A DNA stretch of 64,000 nt from Grammothele lineata (taxonomy: Eukaryota > Basidiomycota > Agaricomycetes > Polyporales > Polyporaceae): assembly GCA_002150815.3 (NCBI GenBank), contig NDFF03000155.1, positions 89,505 through 153,504 on the forward strand, read 5' to 3'. Shown here one piece after another: positions 20,628 through 32,027 of the stretch. A model generated the notes under the pieces. The model saw only the letters and a program-made list of their open reading frames with translations, did not search any database and was not told where the DNA came from. Both the position numbers and the translations under genes were made by a program. Within the stretch, counting starts at the first letter, position 1. Each line of letters opens with the position of its first letter.

Positions 20628-23600
20628 TTACAGAATTGTCTCGTGTGCATGGTAGTCTATATAAGCATTGACGAAATAGGCCTGGAATGCATCGAGGGTC
20701 TCCGAGAAGTGGAATAAATGAGGCAGGCGAGCATTTCGAACAACGGGCATGAGATGGCAGGCTCGGGAAATAGAGGACAGGGAGATTACACTCGTAGCGC
20801 GTCCATTCACATCCATCTCTGGCCGTACAACCCACAACCCGGTTTCGGGATCAGGGCCATTGTCGTCTGTTGTGAACCATTCCACGTAAGCGCACGAGTA
20901 AGCAATGCGATCTGAGATGAAGGACAAAAGTCGGCGGACGCGTGCCACTCGAAACCGTGCCATCCCGTACTCAGCTGGATCCACCGTAACGAGAACGGTA
21001 TCGTAGCACGGATACTGACCGTACCAAGATGGATTGCAGCGAATGATCTCGCAATGCATCCCACCCGGCCCCGCGAGCTCGCTGGGAGCATAGAAGACCG
21101 CCGATGCGCTAAGATGAACAGCAACTTTCGCGCGGTGCGAAAGATCGGGCAGGTCGTCCTCTGGGATTAGCGCATTCTCCTCGGCGTCGGGGTGAAGCTC
21201 GCGGTACAGAAAATGCAAGAGCTGATTGTGCAGCCGAGGCTGTTCCAGCTCAGCTGCCAGGTCGCGAATTTGATACGTCACTGCGCAGAATCATATCAGA
21301 TACTGACGCTGTGTGCTGCCACCAAAATGAACATACCATCGCGCTCTGCGCTGAGGCTGATACGAGCGCTGGACGCGTCGCCATCTGCTGCTTGCGCGTC
21401 GTGTAGATCGAGATACTCCGCGTCCTTTTTTGCGAGCGCGCTGGCTGCCTCTTCATCACCGAGCTCGATGTGAGCCGCCGTGAGTACGTCGCCGTGAAGC
21501 ATGCCGCGCCGACCAAATTCCGCGCGCGCAGCTGCCAGCTTCGCCTTGCGGGTGAGTGTTCGAAGCATCTGACCAATGGGCTCGTTCCGGTTCGAACGGC
21601 GCCATGGACGTTTGACAGCGTCGATGTGCTTGGACTCGACGATTGATGAGCACAGGCCATTGGGTGAGCCGAACAGCATGATCGCGCGCATGTAATGAAC
21701 GAGCGCGTGCTGACGAGGGAGCGCGAACCCCGGGTCGCGTATACCAGCCTCGACGAAGACATTGCGGAGCTCATGGAAGCGATTGAGAGCATCCTCCATG
21801 ACCTCTAGCGTGTCCGTATCGTGTTCAGAGCGGCGCGCGAGGTAACAAAAGTCCATGAAAGCCGCAATGCATTGCACAATAGCTGCGGGCACGAGCCCTG
21901 CAATCGCGCATAAGTAGAGCTAGTAATTATCAAAGCGTCAGCAGAAGCGAAGCAAGGGTGACAAAATAACTGAGTACGAACCTTCATCAACGCCTTGGAG
22001 TCGTCTCCAGTCCACTGCTTGAAGTTGCGACCTTGTTTGAAGTGTCGAACACCAGGAAATGATGGCGCCGCGAAGAGGCTGTAAGCAAGCGTATATACCT
22101 TAGTTAGTGACACAGTTTACATGACAAAGAGCGATGAGGCATGGCGAACACATACCGGCGATCGATCTCTTCGATTATGTCATTAGCTTCATCGTCCGAG
22201 TTGGCTGTTTGTCGGATGTACTCGGTTACCCAGTCGACGAGATGGTCCTTGAATGTACCCTTGATGAGCTGGTGAAGCAAGTCGGGTGTGATTAATTTAT
22301 GGATGTCGGCACGAGGGAAGTAATTAGTAAACGGCTGCGTCATAGCTTTCAGATGTGCATCACAAGAATCGGCAGCAGTAGACTTACCTTGACGTCTGCC
22401 ACGACACCGAAAACATCCCACAGTACGCCGGGATCAAAACTTTCAATGAGGATGTCTGTATGCAAGCGTGTTCGAGGGCGGCCCGCCTTCGCTAAATTTT
22501 TCGGAAAAGCGCGGCACTTGTAGTTCGGCGCAGTTAGTATTTGATGTCCTGATGTGAGAGATGAAGCAGACGCACTTAGGACACCAGCCGGAGACTATAC
22601 CCGCGAGACAAACCTGCTCGGGATAGTCGGCGATGAAGGGGCCGAGCTCAAAAATAGCACGACGCCAGTGTCCATCCGGACAGCGCATGACGTGCGGAAC
22701 CTCCATTGCAGAGCGTAGGGGGCTCAGTATCTGCGCTAAAGCGCGGTGATACAGCTGTTTCACAAAAAGCCGCCACTCGTCTGTCGGCTTTTCGCGTCCT
22801 CCTGCATACGGGAACGTTCTGTTGTGTCACATAATGCCGTGGGTAAACAAGACTGAGGTGCTCACGCTTCGGAATGGCGAGGAACGCGAGAGGCACGACA
22901 GCCTCACCGTGAGCGCGTCTCATCTCGTTGTGAACATTCCCGAGGGACATGTACACGGGGTGGAACTCCTGGTGGCCGGTAGCAACGGAAACGGTCGTTT
23001 TATCGGCGCCGAGGATAATTGGTGTGAGCATAGTGCCATGTAGATCCGGGTTCTCGGCGAGAAGATCCTAGTAAAGCGATGGCATGCTTATGGATATGAC
23101 GTCTCGGAGAGATTCGAAAGATGTACGCACCGCTTTTTTAAAAGCCCATCGACCAGACATCAAGTCGGCAAACCTTTGACACGTCGGGCTTGTGAATTCC
23201 TCGTATGGTACATAGTCCCACCTCCCCTTGAGGTCAGTGTTACCGGCGATGAGTTCGGCGACGCGTAGCGGGTTTCGAGTGTGGACAGTGTATGTTTGAA
23301 GCTTCCACATGGGCGTCGTAGGTGTCACGGGCCCATTGTACTGGATGTTAAATGTTGTCCATGGTGCTTCGCCTTGCTCAATCGAGTCGATTGTTGCGTA
23401 CATTTCAGCAGCATTGGCATACATTGATGACGCGTCGGGATCTCCCATCTCGAGAGCTTTCTGTGCGGCTAGGATGTCGAGGAGCTCGTCAAGGTTCGTT
23501 TCAGATGTTTGAACCTTCTCAAAGTTCCATTCTGTGAATTCAAAGTGAGGCTGGTTCTCGAATGGCCACCAATCGTGTGTGTCATCACGGGGTGGGGGAG

Positions 23601-23793
23601 GAGCTCCGGGTGGAAGATATGCGCCTTCCTCATCACATGGGCAAGCTGTAGGAGTGTTAGAACGCTTCTGGAGTGCCTCGTATGTAATAGTAGCACGTAC
23701 CATTGAGATGGGGGTGGTAGACACGAGTGGACGGCCGTGGTGGAGGCTTCGGAGCTCGGTGATATCTTCGATTGTGCTGGTCGTAGGCGACAT
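20628..23793 (-). CDS. Plavaka transposase
   Basis: Eight exons close in frame: 23793-23131, 23067-22866, 22801-22572, 22516-22388, 22334-22156, 22078-21982, 21919-21337, 21280-20628, giving 911 aa; the frame is open up to 23898, so the start is uncertain. Family blocks in order: C-x-C-DEEGAYLPPG, ILGADKTTVSVATG, GNVHNEMRRAH, MRCPDGHWRRAI, FIADYPEQVCLAG, WCPKC, PRADIHKLITPDLLHQLIKG, FKQWTGDDSKALMK, PNGLCSSIVESKHI, then the C-terminal AP-S-L-GPGGMH and WYGQYPCYDTV blocks. These match what I know of Plavaka transposases. The 22572 splice donor is weak (gtctgc) but has a good branch site (actaac). No stop or frameshift was found, so the enzyme may still be active. Confidence 0.88.
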
Positions 23794-23996
23794 CGCCAAG
23801 AAATGAACGTCCGCAAAGTAAGCAAACGCGAGCCATGGAGAGAGGAGCGAGCGGGGACTAAAGGATGTGACTGGTGTTGCTAGGTGAAGGGAGTACACGC
23901 GCTGAGGTTCGGACTTAGGAGAGGAGCGGCTCTCTATTGCGGCGGGCGACGGGCGCCAAATATCAAGTTACATCGTCTTTTCTACCCCCGACCATC

Positions 23997-26607
23997 ATGC
24001 CTGCCACCCGCCGGCGCAAACGCGCAGAGTCCCAATCCCATCTAGAGAATGAAGAGGAAGACGTCAATGGTAAGTGCAGATGTTTTCTGTAGGCAGCTGT
24101 TAGCACCTACCCGAAGTATATTCCATGTCAAGTAGCTGACACATCATCTCATGACGTGTCCTTTACACTACAACGTTCACACAGATTTAGCACATCACAG
24201 CAGCTCCAAGGCAGAAAATCAGAACATACCAAAGGGCAGGAAGAGCCAGGGGAAGCAGGCGTCCAAGCGTCCCCGGACGGAGCCCAATGAGACGGCTGGC
24301 AGTGAAGAGGAGTCCGACGCCGGCGGCACTCAGGGTGAGATGCATAGCTCGCCACCTCGCCGCTATGGTACTCGCTCGTCCAACCGCGACCGGCATCCTG
24401 GATGGGACGTTGGCCTTGACTGGGAGCGCACGAAGCGCGAGCGCGAAGCGGTTGAGGCCACGCGCGCAGCCGAGAAGGCTCGAAAAGACGCTAAGCGCAC
24501 GGAAAAGGAACGCAAGGCCGAGAGGGAAGAGAGGGCCATCGGGAGACTAGCAGCACTGGAGGAGGAGCTGGACAAGGAGGAGCGTGAGGAACGTGAGTAC
24601 ATGAGGTTGAATGCAGCGCGCGGCTATCACCGCGAGGCGTCTGTATCCTCCGAAGAAGCCAACCACGCCGGTGATGACATCGCTGGGATCGGATGGAGAC
24701 GAGCCCTCTCATCGCGCTGCGCGTCAACGCGCCGGTCGTCAGCACTCCCCAGATCAAGGATCCTTGCCATCCAGCGATGATGAGGCTCCCAAGCCCTCCC
24801 AGCGCAAGGTAAGCATCGCGTTCATCAGAGATCTATCAATAATGTTTCATTCCTTCTAGCAGAAGCGCAAGACGAACGCAGAGAGAGTACAGGAGAAACG
24901 AGTCAAATACCTCGGAGCAATCGAGTCTGCACGTCCCTCGCCCTCGCCAAGCCTGGGCGCGCAGGTGAGGCAGAAGTCTGGGAGAGTGCAGGCGAGGTGA
25001 GCATTCGTATTGCTCGTTCTCAACGTACCTTGAATTCCATCTGTCAGCCCTAGCGACCACATCGACGAAGATCAGAGCCCGTACAGGCCTGATTATCGTC
25101 ACAAGCTCCTCGGGCAGCTGGCAGCGCGGGCAGGGGCCAGTGCAACCCCTTCGAAGAGTCGTTCTGTGAGCTTGCCCGCAACGACCTCAATTGGTGCGCT
25201 CCGGGTACGCGCTTCGTCTTCTACTAGCAAGTCCCCCGACCCTCAGGTACGTAAGCCCGGTTTGTTGCTGTTTCCCCCGGGCCCCATTGCTACGCGCTCG
25301 CCCTATAGTTCTGCCAACTGATGCCTATGTTACAGGACGCAGAAAAGAACGACACTTTCGAGGACGATCGTGGCGGCGGGCTCAATGATGACGACGTCAA
25401 TATGAGCCGTGACGCGGTCACGAACCGTCCTCGGGGACGTCTTGGAGAGGCATGTGAGCATCCATACGTACTGGATTGATTATTAACACGGTCGCTTTAG
25501 ACGCTATCCATTACGGTTGTCGAGGAAGAGCCGCCAAAAAAACCGAAGAAGCGCACGACGAAGGCGAACATGAACCCAGCGCAGTCGCTCTCAGCTACCA
25601 CCCTCCCTGAGTGGATCCGCTTCGATTTTGATACTACCGTCATCCCTTCTCTCATCGACCACTACAGCTCCCAAGACGACCCATGGACCCTCGATCCCAG
25701 GCCCCTTCCGAAATCGGCCGCCTCGGAATCTCAGCCACCGCAACCCCTCAGCATTGTCCAGGTCCTGCAGCAGCTCATCGATCAGCTCTGCCCTCGCTGT
25801 CCCCGCACCTTTAAATTGACGCCTACGGACCGGATTGTACAAATCGTAAGTCGTTATCGCGTCTTTCTCACCATTCCTCCCTGTCGTCTAAACCCGACTT
25901 CGTAGGCACGCCAGCGCGTGATCAACTGGTGACGCGCGTTCTTCGACCGCGCGCTCACGCAGGCCGATGTCATGTACAAGGTGTACCTGGCGCAGAACCC
26001 GAATGCAACAAGCTCTGACGTCAGGAAGTGGGCGAATAACGCCACTGACATCAGCTCTGGTGCCGTGTTCTGGGAAATCCCGCAAAGCGACGAGGTGAGT
26101 GTTTCTCGCATGAGCTAATATACCTTGTTTCTGATACTGTCAGTAGAATCCGAAAGCCCACAGCGGGATGTTGGCCATCCCGCTCCTCAAGACACTTTCC
26201 GGTCATTTCAAGAAAATTGCAGGGACCCAGTTTCGGGAGAGCGAGCCACCCATCGGCACGCTCAGCCTGTCCTGCGCAGCGGTACCGTTGGCTTCGCGGC
26301 GCGTTTCTACCCATCCCACTGACGTTGTGTCCCTTTTCAGATCGAGCTCGCACTCGAATGCTACAATACTGGCAAGTTTGTGAACCCGACTAGCAACTTT
26401 GATGTCGGGTTCGCTGGCGCGCGCAGCGACATCTTCCTCGAAGACACGGTCAAGCCTCTTCTCGAGAGGAAGCCCGAACGCTTCCGGGAGGTCATGAAAC
26501 GTGCATATGCACTTGCCCCGCGTGGTTCCGATACCCCAGTCCGTGCAAGATCGACGAAGCAGCGTCGTCGCGTCATGGATAGTAGCTCGCCCGCCCGCCC
26601 CGAGTGA
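23997..26607 (+). pseudogene. Plavaka accessory gene (function unknown), damaged
   Basis: Starts MPATRRRKRAESQSH at 23997; the first intron is 24070-24184. Exon 2 encodes a basic and acidic, strongly charged helical stretch (KRE, EER and EEELDKEERE runs, probably coiled coil). Further exons end at 26607 with a Lys/Arg-rich tail (RSTKQRRRVMD). Between 25570 and 26600 the product resembles the second protein that often accompanies Plavaka transposases. Two faults are visible: a TGA at 25930-25932 right after INW, inside an otherwise continuous block (RAFFDRALTQADVMYK follows), and an unexplained frame change between about 24600 and 24700. The gene is divergent from the transposase, with starts about 200 bp apart. 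Confidence 0.65.
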
Positions 26608-27290
26608 ACGACAGGACGGTTTTTATAGTACAATCGATTGTTATTGCTACCCTAGTAATGATATATACCTCTCCCCGCTCTCAACTTAATGTGCCCTTGT
26701 GCGCCTTGTTGTAGCTTGATGACCTTAAGCCTCTTAATTTGCGCCCCTTAGCCCTTCGAAATGGCTCCTTAACAATTTGGTCTTGTTGCCCTTGGCAGCC
26801 TATCTAAGGGCATTTAATGGCGCTTAAGGGCCACTAAGGGTTTCGGGCATCTGCTGATGGAGGTCTACACGAGCACTTAGGGGGCGAGCGAACGTGCAAT
26901 TGGGTCTCAGTTATGGGGTTCTGTGGTTCTGTGTGGACGTACACCGATGAGGTGCAGTCAAGTTCTGTGGTAGAAGACCAGCGGGAAGCACACTGGGGTT
27001 CTGGGTTCTGTGGGTGAGAAAGCCTCTATTGACAAGAGAGGTCAAACTGAGGGTGTGCCTCAGGGGGACCTTGACTATATATACATGTACAGAACAATGG
27101 ATCATAGTATGTTCATTGTGTGCAGGAACAATGCAAGGGTAGAACAATGAGAACAATGACTCATACAGAGTCATCATATGAACAATAGCAGTATGGACAA
27201 AGTGTGGGAACAGGTAATGCAACAATTATACACATTGTGCAACTAAGAAGGGAAAAGAAAGTACCAGGTCCAGATGTTTGTAACACTTCC

Positions 27291-28005
27291 AAGTCCCGTT
27301 TCTGGATGACCTCACCATGTCGTATCTACCGCACACCCCACGTTCGCCACTAGGACCGCATCCGATCACTAATATGCTACCTATCTATATATTTCAGGGG
27401 TATTTCAGTTATGTACCTCTTGTTCTATACCACTCTGGATCATGGAGTTGAAGCATTCGAAACCACGTACATGTTTCCGAGGTGTTCCAGCCGCCTAGGT
27501 ATTCCTGTATGCGCGTGCATCGCTCTCCAAAGACTTGATAAGAAATATTCGGGGAGCTGCCTGCGAATCCCGAGCCGTCAAGCTGCCTGAACTCCGGTGA
27601 CCCTGGCGCCAGGATGTGACGGTCATCATCCACGACGACGCGCCGCGAGCCCAGCAAGGGAGCGAAAAGCTGACTCGTTGTGCCGCAAGCTGGACTTCAC
27701 GCATCATGGCGAGGATATATCGCAAGAGACTGAGAGAGCTACTTAGAGCCAAAGTTGTTGACATGACACGACCGCGCTATCCTATAGAAACACCCTCATT
27801 TGAAACTCAGCTATCCCGGTCTATAGCACCGTTTAAACCCCGCTCAATCACTGCGGCGCGTTTCTTCCTTGTCTCTCAACCGCCGGGTTGAAGATTTGGC
27901 GTTAATGCTCCTTTCACTGCTGCTTCTAAGAGTCTGCGACTAATCTGCGACCCTCGTATGTACCGTGCAGGGCCCTTACCGCGCCGCCATGAGTCCAACG
28001 CCACT
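27291..28005. other. Intergenic between LTR copy 2 and BTB7 promoter
   Basis: A minus-strand open frame (27409-27657, 82 aa) contains FGERCTRIQEYLGGWNTS and may be the remnant of a gene, but nothing supports a start or exons. I make no firm call. Confidence 0.35.
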
Positions 28006-28037
28006 GGTCACTATCATCACGCGTGACGTGTCGCGTC
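28006..28037 (+). promoter_or_regulatory. Conserved upstream element of BTB7
   Basis: GGTCACTATCATCACGCGTG followed by ACGTGTCGCG, starting about 75 bases before the ATG. It has an interrupted palindromic core (CACGCGTG). Nearly the same block lies before BTB6. Confidence 0.5.
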
Positions 28038-28080
28038 TTGTGGAGGCGCGAAGCCGTCGACTTGCTCGTCCGTTTCCTCA

Positions 28081-29309
28081 ATGCCTGCTGACGCCATGGC
28101 TGCCTCCACTTCTTCCACACTCGAACAGCATCCCAGCCTGTACTTCCTTGATGGAGACGTTGTTCTCGCCATCAAACTCACTCCAGCCCCTCCGACGGAC
28201 TCTGGAGACAATGCTACCGACACGAAGGTCCGGTACCAGGTCTATCGCGTACACAAGTTCCTCCTCTCCCGCCACTCTCAAGTGTTTGCCAACATGTTTT
28301 CCGATGCGGCTCCCGGGGGCACCCACGACGGCGTTCCGATGGTCGAGATGGTCGGCGACGATCCTGAACTCTTCTCTCGAATGCTCAGCTTTTTCTACAA
28401 CCCCTCGTAAGCATGATCTTTCTTGTCCCTCGAGCGGTCATCGCTCATAAAATGTTCAGGGATCTCCAGCTAAAACGCAGAGACCCTGAGAAGCCCCTCG
28501 TCCTCGCGCCCCTCGTCCGCCTCGCGAACAAATACCTCGTCGACTCCCTCCGCTCCTTCCTCGTTCGTAGCATCGTCGAAGACTGGCCGCTCACGCTGGA
28601 GGAGTGGGACATACATGCGGCAGAGCAGCAGACCATGGAAAAGGCACGTAATCCCACCCTGCGCAAGAACCCCCTTCCGCCCATGCATCTCCATCTCCCC
28701 GAGCCCGCATCTGCGATCCGGTTCGCAGTCGAGTTCGGGTGCGAGGAGATCCTCCCGGCTGCGTTCTACCAGCTCGCGCGTACCTCTGTTCATTTATACT
28801 GGGACAAACCATCTGGTTCATCGTTCCCTTCGCGCCCTGCAAAATGGTCGATCCTCAACGGCGACGATCTCCGTCGCTACCTGGTCGGCTGCGACACGCT
28901 GCGAGCGCGGTTGACGTGCATCCCCACAGTCACGATGTTGGACGTCGCAACGTTCATGCACCATAGTTGCTACCTCAATGATGACGAGGGTTACCGGTTC
29001 GTCGCCGAGCCGGGCTCTTCCAGTGGGGAGGACGACGACGACCCGGACGAAAGTGAAACCGTGTGCCCGTGCTACGACACCATCAATGAAGCTTTTAGGC
29101 TCAAGTTCGGCCCCTCGCAACTTATTGGAGCGATCGATCCTCTTGCTTGGTTCCTCGAGCTCCTCGATTACAAGAAGCCTGTAATGTGCAAGTACGACGA
29201 GGTTCGGACAGCGCCGTGTCAGAACTGCGAGGAGAACTTCTTGCGACTCATCTCGAAGGAGAGGCAGGAGATGTGGGACTCGTTGAAGGACACGTTCTCT
29301 CCCTTTTGA
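28081..29309 (+). CDS. BTB/POZ domain protein (BTB7)
   Basis: Exons 28081-28406 and 28460-29309, 391 aa; the in-frame Met at 28096 is equally plausible. The BTB part shows LYFLDGDVVL, YRVHKFLLSRHSQVFANMF and DGVPMVEMVGDDPELF. The C-terminal part shows VRLANKYLVDSLRSFLVRSI, EDWPLTLEEWD, FAVEFGCEEILPAAFYQ, an acidic GEDDDDPDESE insert, CQNC and WDSLKDTFSPF. The intron is phase 2 with a gtaagc donor. The frame is intact. A 3' UTR intron (29331-29385) matches those after BTB5 and BTB6. Confidence 0.88.
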
Positions 29310-29385
29310 ACGTAGGCGCGGGCTAATTGGGTGAGTGACGCACTAGGAAAATGTCTGCTTCGTAGTCCTGACCGTGCGTTGTCAG

Positions 29386-30021
29386 TACCATGATCGCCGC
29401 TTCTTCCATGACCTTGGTCTCGACTTAGTCTCCTCGATATGTCGGGCCCCATTCACTCCAGACGCCCGCACCCAACGCACTCTTGACATCTCCCTCGCCA
29501 ACCCGACTCTCCCTCGCTACGCTTGTTACGCGTCATTTCATCTCCATGTCGTAGTCATGCGATTGTACATTACACTTCGTCGCCATCGGAGCGTCTACGG
29601 CCCAAGCTCGAAAACTCGCACCGTTTTTTACTCTCTTCATCAGCGTTTTCAGCGCGCTTCTCGCTCGCGCGTGCCGCCTCTGCATGCCCTCCATCAGCGT
29701 CCTCCGCGATTTTGTGACGGAGGCAGGGGCCGCTCGTCATTGCTGTCTATCCTCGCATGGAGCGTGCCCGCCGCTTGCTCCATCACGGGCAACACTCGGT
29801 GTAGCGCGTGCCATACCCTGACACGGCTGCCGTATGCGACGCTCCGTGCCGCACACACCTCTGCGCGTCCCGCTGGAACACGTTCGGCCACAGGGCCAAA
29901 ACCGCGCGTCTTGTACCGCACGCGAACAATGACCGACGTTGAGGTGTTCAAGGGGAGAGCGTGAACTCGTCAGCAGGAGTCTGCGTGACATCAGAACTTC
30001 CCAATGGCGTGACAAGCGCGA
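29386..30021. other. Intergenic between BTB7 and BTB8
   Basis: The BTB7 3' region, then unassigned DNA. An open frame of 196 codons across it (29374-29964) starts inside the UTR intron and shows no domain, so I do not call a gene. Confidence 0.4.
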
Positions 30022-30055
30022 ACGGTCACTGTTGTCACGGGTAACGACATGCGAT
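30022..30055 (+). promoter_or_regulatory. Conserved upstream element of BTB8 (diverged)
   Basis: GGTCACTGTTGTCACGGGTA about 110 bases before the BTB8 ATG. It keeps the GGTCACT start and the following CACGNGT core of the BTB6 and BTB7 blocks. Confidence 0.4.
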
Positions 30056-30137
30056 CTGGACGCGTTTCGGTGGCTCGCGTGGCTCCGACTCCTTCAACTC
30101 GTGCTTCGATCTGTACTCTGTTCAGTGGCTCCGCAAC

Positions 30138-30479
30138 ATGTCCTCTGCGACTTCTACCTCCTTCGACCACCATCCAACGCTGTATTTTCCCGACGGCGAC
30201 ATCGTCCTCGCCATCAAACTTCTTTCTGTTGCTCCCGCTATTAGCAACGACTCCAGTGGCGCGGACAGTAGTGGCACCGCTCCGCGGGATCGTTACCAGC
30301 TCTATCGCGTTCATAAGTTCATCCTCTCGCGGAGTTCTCCTGTATTCTCCAATATGCTATCCGACGCTGCTCCTTCAAACGCTTACGATGGTGTGCCTAT
30401 AATTGAGATGATCGGCGACGACTCAGATGCGTTCCCTCGGATGTCGACTACCTGTGCGTTGAACCTTCTGTGCGTGTAA
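30138..30479 (+). pseudogene. Truncated BTB gene (BTB8), first exon only
   Basis: The open frame of 113 aa begins like BTB5-7 (LYFPDGDIVL, YRVHKFILSRSSPVFSNML, DGVPIIEMIGDDSDAF) and then departs after FPRM. A shift of frame at about 30440 restores a family-like exon end (DYLCVEPS) next to a tgtgcgt donor-like site, so a small indel is likely. No sequence like the second exon follows in the next 1.5 kb. It could still make a BTB-only protein. It is the last member of the plus-strand array. Confidence 0.65.
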
Positions 30480-32027
30480 ACGGTCCTCGCGCCTTCTGAA
30501 CGTCCCGATTCGGGCTCGTGCCAGCGAGTGAGTCGTCTCGCCTTCTCACGCTGTCCCCGGCCCAATCTTCTCTTCTACTTCGAAAGACCACCCGGCCTCG
30601 CCGGCAAAAACTGTTCTCGAACTCACAACGTGCGGAGATGAAATGGAAGAAGATGAAATCTCTACTGCTGTGTGGGGGCGGCCACATTCCCGACACCCGC
30701 GCGCTGCCTGCCTGCGGCGCATGTTCGAGGCTGTAGCTCCGGATGAAACTCTCGACTTCGGCCCAAGTGCTGCCAATCTCCGATGGAGCTTCCGGACGTT
30801 CGTGCATACCTCGGACATGTCGTCATCACCCGCTTCGAAGCCAAGCTGTGCGACTTCGGGACGGTGGACCGCTCCGTCTATTGGGATACCCAGTCCGACT
30901 CCTGTTCTGCCTTCATTTGCGCCATAATCCCGGACTCCATGAGGGCCTTCCGTTGCGACGGATGCGCCCAAGAGATGTGCAGAAGTTGCGAAGGATGGGC
31001 GAATACTGGGCACTGGTGAGACGCGGAGTCGCCGGACCTGCAAGCGGACGCAGAAGTGCTGGCGCTCGGTAGGGCAGAGAGATGGTAACGTTATCCGTGT
31101 CGACCAAGTTAGACGGCTGCGCCTGACACTGCTGTCTAACCTTTGTGAAGTTTAGCCAGGGATCTCGACTGGTTGGTTACACGTAAAATTGCGCGTCTAC
31201 CACGAGCTTCGTAGTACGTCAGGCAACTCCCACACAGTATCGTTCAAGGTCTGGCAAACATGACTAGCTCCTGCGTCGCACGTTGTTCGGCGTTATCCAG
31301 AACCTTTCCTGTCCTCCCTCGTTCTGGGTGAAGTCGTCATCGATGTCACGAGTAGAGAGCCTGACACAAGGCGCACATTACGTGCTATATCTCTCAATTT
31401 AGCCTCTGCTCTCCGTCGAATCGCAGCCGCTGATCCGCTCAGGCTCACTGGCTCCGAAACCGCGCGTCCCGTGGCCCGTCTGCCGTCTCAACGGGGCCTC
31501 CGCCCGCACCTTACTCACTACGCAGCTTCATGTGGTGTACCACGTCGCAATCATGGAGCCGCACGAGTCATGGAGGAGGTCGATCCGAAATACACCCTTC
31601 TCCCTCCTGTCCCCTGCTGCCTGGTGGGCACCGTCTAGCCAGGGCGACGATCATCTTCCGCACGATCGAGCGGGGCCATGCGCGCCGAAGGCGGTCGGTG
31701 CGCTTCTTGACTGTGCCGTACTGGGACGGACGAGTCCAAGTGCAGCCAATCCGTCCAACCAGCGTGAGTAACGCATTTTCCTCGTTGGATATCAACGATG
31801 CGGTAGTATCCTTTTGCGTGCCGCTGAAAGGTCACATTGGCGAGCTAGACCTGCGCCCCACGAGTCCAACTTGGCGCTGCTGTGGAGTACACCGAGCGTA
31901 GATGCGCCTTGATTTCCCCCTTGCCCTGTCGCACGCACTGACCAGGCCCGTTGCGAGCCGTGTATAGAGACCTGAACCGTTGCCTGTCATTCGCAGGTGC
32001 CTGTCACTCTTCCCTCCTCCTTCCACA
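30480..32027. other. Long stretch without a supported gene
   Basis: 1.5 kb. A short frame at 30783-31019 encodes a Cys-rich end (RCDGCAQEMCRSCEGW), which might be a zinc-binding remnant. No exon chain or paralogue was found. The last part is the 5' flank of G1. Confidence 0.35.

Larger units (their letters stand above)
20452..26859. mobile_element. Plavaka (CACTA-like) DNA transposon, 6.4 kb, two genes
   Basis: Terminal inverted repeats begin CATCAGCAGAT at 20452 and, on the other strand, at 26859; about 23 of the first 26 bases match. A GA dinucleotide flanks both sides (20450-20451 and 26860-26861), consistent with a 2-bp target duplication. Subterminal regions carry many copies of CCCTTA/TAAGGG, likely transposase-binding repeats. 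Inside lie a minus-strand transposase and a divergent plus-strand accessory gene. Plavaka elements are known as CACTA relatives of Agaricomycotina. Confidence 0.88.
20441..27285 (+). mobile_element. Solo LTR, copy 2, split by a Plavaka insertion (5-bp target duplication CTTCC)
   Basis: The LTR starts with TGTTACGGCGA at 20441-20451 and resumes at 26862 after the Plavaka element. It ends in GTAACA at 27285. CTTCC flanks the whole unit at 20436-20440 and 27286-27290. The rejoined LTR is about 435 bp and matches copy 1 at both ends, around the GAGGTCAAACTGAGG block and at a TATA-like ctatatata (near 27075). This places the LTR insertion before the Plavaka insertion. Confidence 0.88.

Noticed and set aside
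23646..23700. Intron in the first transposase exon (gtacgt...cctacag)
   Set aside because: Splicing it would shift the frame away from the conserved C-x-C-DEEG block; the unspliced frame continues correctly.
29374..29964. 196-codon plus-strand frame after BTB7
   Set aside because: Overlaps the conserved 3' UTR intron and lacks any domain.
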